Source of the DNA: Candidatus Salinicoccus stercoripullorum
Lineage (GTDB): Bacteria; Bacillota; Bacilli; Staphylococcales; Salinicoccaceae
DNA: 37,990 nucleotides
NCBI GenBank assembly: GCA_019113295.1
Contig: DXHR01000027.1
Location: 1 to 37,990 of the forward strand
Direction: 5' to 3'
Shown here: one piece after another, positions 24,224 to 30,967 of the stretch
Position numbering within the stretch: position 1 is the stretch's first letter
How the letters are laid out: every line of letters starts with the position of its first letter
Translations under genes and position numbers: made by a program
Notes under the pieces: generated by a model
What the model was told of the DNA's origin: nothing
Database searches by the model: none
The model's input: only the letters and a program-made list of their open reading frames with translations

Positions 24224-24532
24224 TTACTTTTCGGCAAGTTCAAGAGCGCGTTTCAAAACAGCCTCTCCATCCACACGACCGTAGGCAACAGAATCGATCA
24301 CCTCGACCGGCACGCTGTATTCTTCAGCCGCCTTGGAGAATTTCTTCTGCATGAAGCGCATCTGCGGCCCAATGAGCAGGACATCCGCTGTCGGCAGGTC
24401 GGCAATCGCCTTGTCCTGGCCGACCGCCCAAATCTTTACATCTGCACCAAGCGAATCAGCAGCACTTTCCATTTTTGAAACCAGAAGACTGGTTGACATG
24501 CCTGATGAGCAGGCGAGAAGAATATTTTTCAT
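24224..24532 (-). CDS. licB: PTS beta-glucoside/cellobiose EIIB component
   Basis: 102 residues, the usual EIIB length of the lactose/cellobiose family. Cys8 in the N-terminal LLACSSGMSTSLLVSKM is the phosphorylated residue, and LLIGPQMRFM is the conserved loop. It relays phosphate from EIIA to the sugar bound by EIIC. GGAGGT stands before the ATG. It is the first gene of the minus-strand operon licB-licC-licA-bglA-licR. Confidence 0.93.
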   Translation of the reverse strand: MKNILLACSSGMSTSLLVSKMESAADSLGADVKIWAVGQDKAIADLPTADVLLIGPQMRFMQKKFSKAAEEYSVPVEVIDSVAYGRVDGEAVLKRALELAEK

Positions 24533-24573
24533 TTCGTAACCTCCAGAAATTGTTTTGTGTAACTGACTTGAAC

Positions 24574-24594
24574 TTTATATTAAAAGCGCTTACA
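24574..24594 (-). promoter_or_regulatory. cre site and candidate -10 of the lic operon
   Basis: On the minus strand TGTAAGCGCTTTTA (24594-24581) matches 13 of 14 positions of the cre consensus TGWAARCGYTWNCW. Just downstream TATAAA (24579-24574) is a plausible -10. No good -35 is present, as expected for an activator-dependent promoter. Confidence 0.65.
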
Positions 24595-24608
24595 TTTGAA
24601 CTTCTATA

Positions 24609-24630
24609 ATTTCCTCCATATGACGGAAAT
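24609..24630. promoter_or_regulatory. Imperfect dyad upstream of the lic promoter, candidate LicR site
   Basis: A 22-bp dyad has arms ATTTCC and GGAAAT around a CATATG centre; 9 of 11 positions pair. It is centred about 42 bp upstream of the -10, a fitting place for an activator. Confidence 0.45.
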
Positions 24631-24666
24631 GCCTGGTAGAAACTTCATTAGACAAAAAGGACACGG

Positions 24667-24700
24667 GAAAACCCTGAAGCATTTTTCTGAGCTTCAGGGC
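24667..24700 (-). terminator. Terminator of the methyltransferase gene
   Basis: On the minus strand CCCTGAAGC (24699-24691) pairs with GCTTCAGGG (24680-24672), followed by TTTT. Confidence 0.7.
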
Positions 24701-24728
24701 TGATTCTATATATAGAAAGCAGTTGTCA

Positions 24729-25331
24729 TTAAAGCTTCCGCAATTTCGCTTGTATTACAGAGGCCATGCCGTTGTGCATCCGTCCTTCGTGCCGCTCGAC
24801 GGCCTTTTTCTCCAGATGGATGATTTCGACCGAGAGAGGTTCCAGATAATCTTTGATTTCGTCAATGGTGTAGAGCATGCTGATATCCGGTGGACCGCCT
24901 GTACCGTATTCCAGCTGATCGGTGGAGTACAGTTCGAAGACGATTGTGCCTCCCGGTTTTACACAGCCGGTGAGATTTGAAAACATCTGTGCTTTCCCGT
25001 CTTTTGGTACGTGGCCGAAAATGTTGACGCTGATATCATACACTTTATCAGGCAGGGCATCTCTGACAGTTATATCCTGCAGGTGTGTGTCGATGGCAAC
25101 ACCTTCCGAGCCGGCCAGCCGTTTTGTCTTTTCAATGCCTTCTTTTGAAAAATCGTAAGTAGTGATGTTGTTTCCGAGTTTGCCCAGATAGACGGCGTTA
25201 CGGCCTTCGCCTTCAGCGAGCAGTGCGATGCTTTTATCCCGTTCCGACCCAAGGGCGACCCGGACCCATTCGTTAGGTTCGACACCGTAGACATACTCAT
25301 CCGTCCTGAACTTCTCATCCCAATGATTCAT
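24729..25331 (-). CDS. Class I SAM-dependent methyltransferase (TehB-like)
   Basis: 200 residues. The N-terminus NHWDEKFRTDEYVYGVEPNEWV is typical of a small methyltransferase family annotated near tellurite-resistance TehB. SAM-binding motif I reads IALLAEGEGRNAVYLGKLG, then TYDFSKEGIEKTKRLA for motif II and LTGCVKPGGTIVFELY for the post-motif strand. The methyl acceptor is unknown. GGAGTG stands before the ATG. The gene is monocistronic and divergent from the sulfide operon; whether it acts on sulfur or chalcogen compounds is only a thought from position. Confidence 0.8.
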   Translation of the reverse strand: MNHWDEKFRTDEYVYGVEPNEWVRVALGSERDKSIALLAEGEGRNAVYLGKLGNNITTYDFSKEGIEKTKRLAGSEGVAIDTHLQDITVRDALPDKVYDISVNIFGHVPKDGKAQMFSNLTGCVKPGGTIVFELYSTDQLEYGTGGPPDISMLYTIDEIKDYLEPLSVEIIHLEKKAVERHEGRMHNGMASVIQAKLRKL

Positions 25332-25399
25332 CGTAACACTCCGTTCATTCTTATATTTCTGACATCATTGTAACGGTTATATTTGCAAATATCATCCTG

Positions 25400-25419
25400 A
25401 TATACCCACCGGCGTATAT
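25400..25419. promoter_or_regulatory. Operator-like dyad 1 upstream of the sulfide operon
   Basis: ATATACCCACCGGCGTATAT has perfect outer arms ATATAC and GTATAT around a GC-rich centre, the style of CsoR/CstR-family operators. No CstR gene lies in the window. Confidence 0.45.
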
Positions 25420-25445
25420 TGGGAAGAAGGCGGAGCGTTTCCTGG

Positions 25446-25462
25446 TGTCCCCTCCGGGGTAT
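25446..25462. promoter_or_regulatory. Operator-like dyad 2 upstream of the sulfide operon
   Basis: TGTCCCCTCCGGGGTAT holds CCCC and GGGG arms around TCC with a GGGGTAT end, again resembling CsoR/CstR-type sites. It ends 8 bp before the Shine-Dalgarno of the small leader ORF. Confidence 0.45.
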
Positions 25463-25482
25463 TAGAAATAAGGAGGTTTCCG

Positions 25483-25551
25483 ATGAACAATACTAAAACA
25501 GGGTATTATATCAATGATGCAGAAAACGGCAACCTGAATCTTTTTATTTAA
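25483..25551 (+). CDS. Putative 22-residue leader peptide of the sulfide operon
   Basis: A short ORF of 22 codons starts 5 nt after a near-perfect TAAGGAGGT (25469-25477). The peptide starts MNNTKTGYYIND and ends LNLFI, without Cys or a run of one amino acid. It lies between the operator-like dyads and cstB, 45 bp before the latter. The very strong ribosome binding site suggests that it is translated. It could be a regulatory leader, a small protein, or the decayed start of a lost gene such as cstA. I do not recognise it. Confidence 0.45.
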   Translation: MNNTKTGYYINDAENGNLNLFI

Positions 25552-25596
25552 TTAATAAGCGAAGCGGGATATTCAATAAGAAGGAGTGTATATAAA

Positions 25597-26958
25597 ATGT
25601 TCTTCAAGCAATTTTTCGATAAGAAGCTTGCGCAGACATCCTATATGGTCGCCTGCCAGAAAACAAAAGAGGCAATCCTCATCGATCCGAAACGTGTCCT
25701 TGATGAATACGCGGAAGTGGCCAATGCAGAAGGTTTCGACATCACACATATCGCTGAGACGCATATCCATGCGGATTTTGCTTCCGGACTGCGTGATGCT
25801 GCCAAGCGCTTCAATGCGACGGCGTATGTCTCCGACGAAGGTGATGAGGACTGGAAATATGAGAACATGCCTGAAAATACCGTGTACCTGAAAGATGGTG
25901 GGGTCATCAATGTCGGCAATGTCGAATTGAAAGTCATCCACACCCCGGGCCACACGCCGGAAAGCATTTCCTTTATATTGACAGACCGCGGAGCAGGAAG
26001 CGATGAACCGATGGGTATATTCACAGGGGATTTCCTCTTTGTCGGTGACATCGGGCGTCCGGATCTGCTTGAAGAGACGGCACAGATGGAAGGCACGACG
26101 GAAGAAGGCGCAGAAGCGATGTTCGATTCATTGAAGAAAATGAATCAATATCCGGAATTCATGCAGGTCTGGCCCGGTCATGGTGCCGGCAGTGCATGCG
26201 GCAAGTCGCTCGGTGCAGTCCCGCTTTCCACAGTGGGCTATGAGCTGAGGAACAATTGGGTATTCAACTACGATGATAAGGATGCCTTCATCAAAGAATT
26301 GACAAGTGACCAGCCGGAACCGCCAAGCTATTTCGCACAGATGAAGAAAGTCAACAGGGAAGGACTGCTCGAGTTCAAAGTGAAGGATATCGAGGTGGGC
26401 ACCCCTCAGGAAATCCCGGGCCAGCTGTTCGATCTCAGAAGCAAAGAGGAATTCAAAAAAGGATTCAAAAACGGTGCGGTAAATATTCCTTACAATGATA
26501 AGTTCCTCCAGTTTGCAGGGTGGTATATTGATTATGATCAGCCGATGACAGTCATTGCCGATCCTAAAGACAGCAGGACGCTCCAGGAGGATCTCGCATC
26601 CATCGGTTATGATAAGCTGCAGCTGATTATACCGATCGAGAAGGCGGAACAGTATTTCGACGATGCATACGAAAATGTATCTGCGGAGGAGTTCGTTAGC
26701 AATTTTGAGGACAAAAATATTCTCGATGTCCGTTCCGTTTCAGAATATAACAGCGGGAGCCTGGAAAATGCGCATCATCTGCATTTCGGCCAGCTTGATG
26801 AAAAAGAAGTGCCGTTCGACCGGGACGATACGGTTTATGTGCATTGCCAGTCCGGTGTCCGTTCAGCAATCGCAATGAGTGCACTCAAAGCACGCGGATA
26901 CGAAAATGTAGTAAATATCAAGGATGGCTACGCGGGCATCACCCAAGTGATGCAGTAA
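25597..26958 (+). CDS. cstB: CstB: persulfide dioxygenase-sulfurtransferase
   Basis: 453 residues in three parts, as in S. aureus CstB. The metallo-beta-lactamase-fold non-heme iron dioxygenase (about 1-230) shows H56-x-H58-x-D60 in [15 protein letters not shown] and [11 protein letters not shown] pseudo-rhodanese without active Cys follows (about 260-350; MTVIADPKD where the Cys loop should be). The C-terminal rhodanese has Cys417 in VHCQSGVRS. Cys201 (SACGKSLG) stands at the same number as the dioxygenase-domain Cys of the S. aureus protein, as I recall it. CstB oxidises low-molecular-weight persulfides and makes thiosulfate in the cytoplasm. AAGGAG precedes the ATG. The stop overlaps the TauE start by one base. 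Confidence 0.93.
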   Translation: MFFKQFFDKKLAQTSYMVACQKTKEAILIDPKRVLDEYAEVANAEGFDITHIAETHIHADFASGLRDAAKRFNATAYVSDEGDEDWKYENMPENTVYLKDGGVINVGNVELKVIHTPGHTPESISFILTDRGAGSDEPMGIFTGDFLFVGDIGRPDLLEETAQMEGTTEEGAEAMFDSLKKMNQYPEFMQVWPGHGAGSACGKSLGAVPLSTVGYELRNNWVFNYDDKDAFIKELTSDQPEPPSYFAQMKKVNREGLLEFKVKDIEVGTPQEIPGQLFDLRSKEEFKKGFKNGAVNIPYNDKFLQFAGWYIDYDQPMTVIADPKDSRTLQEDLASIGYDKLQLIIPIEKAEQYFDDAYENVSAEEFVSNFEDKNILDVRSVSEYNSGSLENAHHLHFGQLDEKEVPFDRDDTVYVHCQSGVRSAIAMSALKARGYENVVNIKDGYAGITQVMQ

Positions 26959-27737
26959 TGGATATTGCAGCGATCATTGTCATATTCCTGATCGGTTTTG
27001 TCGGATCTTTCGTTTCTGGAATGGTGGGCATAGGGGGATCGATCATCAAGTTCCCTATGCTGCTCTACATCCCTGCATTACTCGGTGTCGCTGCATTCAC
27101 CTCCCATGAAGTATCGGGAATCAGTGCTGTGCAGGTGTTTTTTGCAACAATAGGAGGAGTCTGGGCGTATAAGGACAGCGGTTATCTGAACGTGAAGCTG
27201 ATCGGCTACATGGGGAGTGCGATACTTCTCGGAAGCCTTGTCGGCGGATATGGTTCCAGATTTCTTACCGAGCCCCAGATTGATGTCGTCTATGCCGTGC
27301 TCGCTGCAATCGCTGCAATCATGATGTTCGTCCCCAAGAAGGAAGTACCCTTTACAGAAGGTGATGAACTTCATTTCAACAGGACACTTGCGTCGTCACT
27401 TGCCTTCGTGACAGGCGCTGCCGCCGGCATAGTTGGTGCCGCTGGTGCCTTCATACTGGTACCAATCATGCTGGTGATCCTTAAAATTCCGACACGGGTG
27501 ACGATTGCGACCAGTCTGGCGGTGACACTGATTTCCTCCATCGGTACAACCATTGGAAAAGTGGTGACAGACCAGGTGCTCTATGGGCCGGCAGTCATCA
27601 TGATCATAGCGAGCCTCATAGCGGCCCACCTCGGGGCAAAAGCAGGACAGCACATGAATACCAAGATCCTCCAGTGGATTCTGGCGGTGCTGATACTGGC
27701 GACAGCCGTTAAAATATGGGGAGAGATCCTATTGTAA
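26958..27737 (+). CDS. tauE: TauE/SafE-family sulfur-anion exporter
   Basis: 259 residues with about eight hydrophobic segments. [37 protein letters not shown] and the second-half repeat [34 protein letters not shown] are the two G-G/G-A-rich halves of the TauE/SafE family. In staphylococci this gene accompanies cstB and is thought to export sulfite or thiosulfate. Its ATG overlaps the cstB stop (TAATG), so the two are translationally coupled. The frame is open upstream into cstB, but that part is out of family and unlikely to be used. Confidence 0.9.
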   Translation: MDIAAIIVIFLIGFVGSFVSGMVGIGGSIIKFPMLLYIPALLGVAAFTSHEVSGISAVQVFFATIGGVWAYKDSGYLNVKLIGYMGSAILLGSLVGGYGSRFLTEPQIDVVYAVLAAIAAIMMFVPKKEVPFTEGDELHFNRTLASSLAFVTGAAAGIVGAAGAFILVPIMLVILKIPTRVTIATSLAVTLISSIGTTIGKVVTDQVLYGPAVIMIIASLIAAHLGAKAGQHMNTKILQWILAVLILATAVKIWGEILL

Positions 27738-27789
27738 TGCAGCAGCGCTCCAGAGAAAGGAGGGCGATCCTTTTCAGAAGCTCCACGGA

Positions 27790-27820
27790 TTAGTTTACTA
27801 ACGTCATTTCTGGTTATAAT
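27790..27820 (+). promoter_or_regulatory. Candidate promoter and dyad for sqr
   Basis: A perfect TATAAT (27815-27820) lies 34 bp before the sqr ATG, with no good -35. The dyad TTAGT-TT-ACTAA (27790-27801) lies over the -35 position and may be an operator. It suggests sqr is controlled apart from cstB-tauE. Confidence 0.45.
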
Positions 27821-27854
27821 ATTCATAATGATAAATGCGGAAGAGGTGTATCAA

Positions 27855-29042
27855 ATGAATTTTCACGAAGTTCTGGTAGTAGGCGGCGGGACTGCAGGAA
27901 TAACGGTAGCTTCACGTCTCAAACGCATATCCGAGTATATCGACCTGGCCATCATTGATCCGGCAGACAATCATTATTATCAGCCATTATGGACACTTGT
28001 AGGCGGCGGGGTCGTTGATAAGGAAGCCTCGCAGCGCTCTGAAGCTTCACTGATTCCGAAAGGTGTCAAATGGTACAAAGAATCAGCGGAATCATTCAAA
28101 CCGGAAGAAAATAAAGTGACAACTTCGGAAGGCACCGAAATAAGGTATAAATATCTCGTCGTATGTCCGGGTTTGCAGCTTGATTGGGATAAAATAGAAG
28201 GTTTGGATGGAAACGTGGGGAAATATGGCATATGCAGCAACTATTCGTATGACCACGTGGATTACACATGGGAAACGATACGGTCTTTCCAGGGCGGCCG
28301 TGCGATATTTACTCATCCCAATTCTCCAATCAAATGTGGGGGCGCCCCCCAGAAAATCATGTATCTGGCAGATGAGGCATTCCGGGAGCAGGGGGTCCGT
28401 GACCAGGCGGAGATCCATTTCAAATCCGCAAACGGGACGGTATTCCAAGTTAAAAAATATGCTGATGCCCTTGATGATGTCATAGATAGAAAGCAGATCA
28501 GGGCAGATTATAACAAAGATCTGATCAAAATTGACGGGCCAAATAAAAAGGCGGTTTTCAAAGACTTGAACAGTGGTGATGAAGAAACGGTGGACTATGA
28601 TATGATCCATGTGGTTCCCTATATGAGCGCGCCTGATTTTATTAAAAGAAGTCCTCTGTCCAATGCTGATGGATGGGTCGACGTGGATCCCCATACCCTC
28701 CAGCATAACGAATACAAGAATGTTTTCAGCCTTGGAGATGTTTCAAGTGCGCCCACTTCGAAAACAGGTGCAGCGGTTCGCAAGCAGGCACCGGTAGTGG
28801 TATCACATATCAAATCAATGCTGAAAGGCGGGGAACAGTCTTCCCGCAGGTATGATGGATATACTTCATGTCCGCTTGTCACCGGCTATAACTCCCTGAT
28901 AATGGCGGAATTCAAGTATGACAATGTACCATCGGAAACTTTCCCGGTCAATCAGGCGAAAGAAAGAAAAAGTATGTATATGATGAAAAAATTCGGCCTT
29001 CCTGCGATGTACTGGCATGGGATGATGAAAGGCCGTATGTAA
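27855..29042 (+). CDS. sqr: Sulfide:quinone oxidoreductase (type II-like)
   Basis: 395 residues, a flavoprotein that oxidises sulfide to a persulfide or polysulfide and reduces membrane quinone. The FAD-binding motif VLVVGGGTAGITVASRL is at the N-terminus; NHYYQPLWTLVGGG, YLVVCPGLQLDWDKIEGL and FSLGDVSSAPTSKTGAAVRKQAPVV follow in the order usual for SQR. The redox cysteines are Cys161 in SPIKCGGAPQK and Cys339 in YTSCPLVTGYN. The C-terminus (YMMKKFGLPAMYWHGMMKG) would make the amphipathic membrane contact. GAGGTG precedes the ATG at 27855; an earlier in-frame ATG at 27828 falls before it. The gene lies about 115 bp after tauE with a candidate promoter of its own. Confidence 0.92.
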   Translation: MNFHEVLVVGGGTAGITVASRLKRISEYIDLAIIDPADNHYYQPLWTLVGGGVVDKEASQRSEASLIPKGVKWYKESAESFKPEENKVTTSEGTEIRYKYLVVCPGLQLDWDKIEGLDGNVGKYGICSNYSYDHVDYTWETIRSFQGGRAIFTHPNSPIKCGGAPQKIMYLADEAFREQGVRDQAEIHFKSANGTVFQVKKYADALDDVIDRKQIRADYNKDLIKIDGPNKKAVFKDLNSGDEETVDYDMIHVVPYMSAPDFIKRSPLSNADGWVDVDPHTLQHNEYKNVFSLGDVSSAPTSKTGAAVRKQAPVVVSHIKSMLKGGEQSSRRYDGYTSCPLVTGYNSLIMAEFKYDNVPSETFPVNQAKERKSMYMMKKFGLPAMYWHGMMKGRM

Positions 29043-29109
29043 TTTTAGAAATTTCCGGAGCTGGGACAAAAGTCCTCGGAAGATAATATATTTAATGAAT
29101 TATAGATAA

Positions 29110-29165
29110 AATCCGTACGTCATACTCCCGGACGACCCGGGGAAGCTGACGTACGGATTATTTTT
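29110..29165. terminator. Terminator between sqr and tsdA
   Basis: AATCCGTACGTCA (29110-29122) pairs perfectly with TGACGTACGGATT (29147-29159), with T runs on the plus strand (29161-29165) and a U-rich stretch on the minus strand, so it can serve both convergent genes. Confidence 0.8.
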
Positions 29166-29219
29166 CTGAAGGATACTTATGTCCCGTTCCTTTTTATTTC
29201 GTGAAGACCAAAAAGGGGG

Positions 29220-30095
29220 TCATTCTGAATTTTCCACTCTCTCTAATTCTTCCCATTCAAATATATTTTCTTTTATGGCTTCACGCTCTTTTTCAGTGAT
29301 GTAGTCATCAGGTTTCCCTCCGTCAGGAAATCTGTTTTCTCCTTGAAATTCAGGACGCTCATGTGAAAGGACATAGGCTGCAAGATCCGCAGCTTCTTGA
29401 TCATTCAGCGTTCCTCCTTCCCCAAGAGGCATATTCTTTTTAATGAAATCCTGCATGTCAGAAAATCTGCTCATTCCAGCACCATCGTTGAAAGAATTTT
29501 TCCCCCATAAATCCGGTCCGCTGTATGCGGCCTCAGGTCCACTTTTTCCATGACAGGAGATACAATTGTTCCTTTCGAACAATTCTGCACCACGCTCTAC
29601 ATCCGGCACAGGAATATTTTCCCCTTTGTTTTCCTCAGTCATGAAATCGTATTGATCACCGGATTCAACCTCATCACTCAGGAATTTCAGATAGGCGAGG
29701 AACGCGTCCATTTCCTCACTTTCCGGATCTATTGGTTCTCCATTCATACTGCGTGCAAAACACCCGTTTACACGCTCAGATAAAGATATCTCTCTACCTT
29801 CCCGCTTACTGTGTTGCGGAAATTTTTTGTCTACACCGATCAGAGTCAGAGCATCTCCCCGTCCGGCACCAGCATGACAACTGACACAGCTTAAGTTATT
29901 TCTGACATTTTCAGGCAATGCTGTATTTGTATGAGTCATCAGTGTCTGGCCTTGCTTTATCTTTTCTTGCTCTTCTTGGCTGTATTCATCAAGTGATGGA
30001 ATTAAAGAAGATTTATCGACTTCTTGTTTTCCTGCGTCCTGTGAACATGCAGACAGTGTTAAACTCAAAAGTAAAAGAAAGAATAATTTTCTCAA
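29220..30095 (-). CDS. tsdA: Diheme c-type cytochrome lipoprotein, TsdA-like thiosulfate dehydrogenase
   Basis: 291 residues. The signal peptide MRKLFFLLLLSLTLSAC ends in a lipobox with Cys17, so the protein is anchored on the outer face of the membrane. Two heme c sites are C70-V-S-C-H74 and C178-I-S-C-H182. Between them ERVNGCFARSMNG carries Cys112, the counterpart of the unusual Cys axial ligand of TsdA; KKNMPLGEGG carries Met222, a likely ligand for heme 2. TsdA joins two thiosulfates to tetrathionate. The start is TTG at 30095 with AGGAGG 8 nt upstream. A generic diheme cytochrome is the alternative. The base composition is lower in GC than the sulfide operon it faces. Confidence 0.8.
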   Translation of the reverse strand: MRKLFFLLLLSLTLSACSQDAGKQEVDKSSLIPSLDEYSQEEQEKIKQGQTLMTHTNTALPENVRNNLSCVSCHAGAGRGDALTLIGVDKKFPQHSKREGREISLSERVNGCFARSMNGEPIDPESEEMDAFLAYLKFLSDEVESGDQYDFMTEENKGENIPVPDVERGAELFERNNCISCHGKSGPEAAYSGPDLWGKNSFNDGAGMSRFSDMQDFIKKNMPLGEGGTLNDQEAADLAAYVLSHERPEFQGENRFPDGGKPDDYITEKEREAIKENIFEWEELERVENSE

Positions 30096-30333
30096 GCTGG
30101 TCTCCTCCTGTGTATCAATTTCTGATTAGAATGAAATCAGGTTAGTTATACTGCCCCTTCTCTGTAATAATTTTGAGCTTTTCTCAAATCAGCGTTTCTC
30201 TTTAAAAGGTTCTATGTAATCAGTGAAATGAGGAGAAAGGCCTTTTATTCATTTATATTACCCTGTTCCATTTGCATTAATCTCCTTTATATACTTTTGT
30301 TTCCAAATTATTGAAATGATAGTGTTCTTCCGA

Positions 30334-30624
30334 TTATTGGAAATATAAGGGGAATTCCAGCGTTCCGGGTATTTCCGGGATTTTCTGAGACGACAATGGG
30401 AAAAGAAGATTTCTTGATGTCTGGCTGTATAGATTCTGTATTGAATTTAATGACTGTTCTAACTCCGCGATGATATCGTCAGCGTCTTCCAGCCCCAGGG
30501 ATAAATGTATTAAGCCTTTGGTAATAACAATGTTCATCAGCCTGTCTTCTGTAATGGAAGAGTGAGTCATTGATAAGGAATGCTGAGCTAATGTTTCGGA
30601 AGCACCCAGACTGGTATCAAAATA
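30334..30624 (-). pseudogene. Remnant of a cystathionine/methionine gamma-lyase-type PLP enzyme
   Basis: The minus-strand frame reads YFDTSLGASETLAQHSLSMTHSSITEDRL and then GLIHLSLGLEDADDIIAELEQSLN. This is the C-terminal end of the Cys/Met-metabolism PLP-enzyme family (compare S-L-G-x-x-E-(S/T)-L, M-T-H-(A/S)-S-(I/V), I-R-L-S-x-G-L-E-D). A stop codon at 30625-30627 cuts it off at the 5' side, and the lysine-bearing catalytic part is gone. After about residue 65 the frame reads into unrelated sequence. Only about 60-70 of some 380 residues remain, so it is not functional. Confidence 0.8.
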
Positions 30625-30967
30625 TTATAGTTGTATGCAAAATTTGTATACAACACACAGTTTACATCTGGTTGAAAAATGAAATGTGCCGGGGAGTTTC
30701 ATAGAATCAGAGTGAATGCTGATTAATATGCTGTTTTATAACAGGGTGATGTGGTAAAATCTTGTTTGAAATCGGTTTCAACAAGTCGTTGGATATAAGG
30801 AAGAAAATACGGTGAAATATATATATTTTGAAAACTGAGAAGCAGTTTTAAAAATTCGAATTTTCAAAAATAATGGACATTGAATATACTGTCAGTTAGA
30901 ATAATTTTGTTGGTTATATTCATAGTCTTGCAATACGATTTTTAGCTAATGGAAAGTGAGGGGTATC
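30625..30967 (+). promoter_or_regulatory. Gene-free 343-bp stretch with the abgT promoter and several dyads
   Basis: AT-rich. It holds short hairpins ATGAAA/TTTCAT (30679-30702) and AATCAG/CTGATT (30705-30724), an operator-like CTGTT-N4-AACAG (30731-30744), an extended -10 TGGTAAAAT (30752-30760) and a cre site (30767-30780). From 30790 to 30955 I see no gene and no strong structure. Confidence 0.5.
30767..30780 (+). promoter_or_regulatory. CcpA cre site at the abgT promoter
   Basis: TGAAATCGGTTTCA matches all 14 positions of TGWNANCGNTNNCA and is nearly palindromic (TTGAAA to TTTCAA). It begins 7 bp after an extended -10, so it covers the likely start point, a classic repressing position. 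Confidence 0.7.

Noticed and set aside
27755-27780. Terminator after tauE
   Set aside because: GAAAGGA and TCCTTTTC give only a short 6-7-bp stem with a weak T-tract; not convincing.
30681-30745. Riboswitch or T-box upstream of abgT
   Set aside because: The small hairpins lie upstream of the likely promoter and show no conserved T-box or known riboswitch motif; they may be operators.
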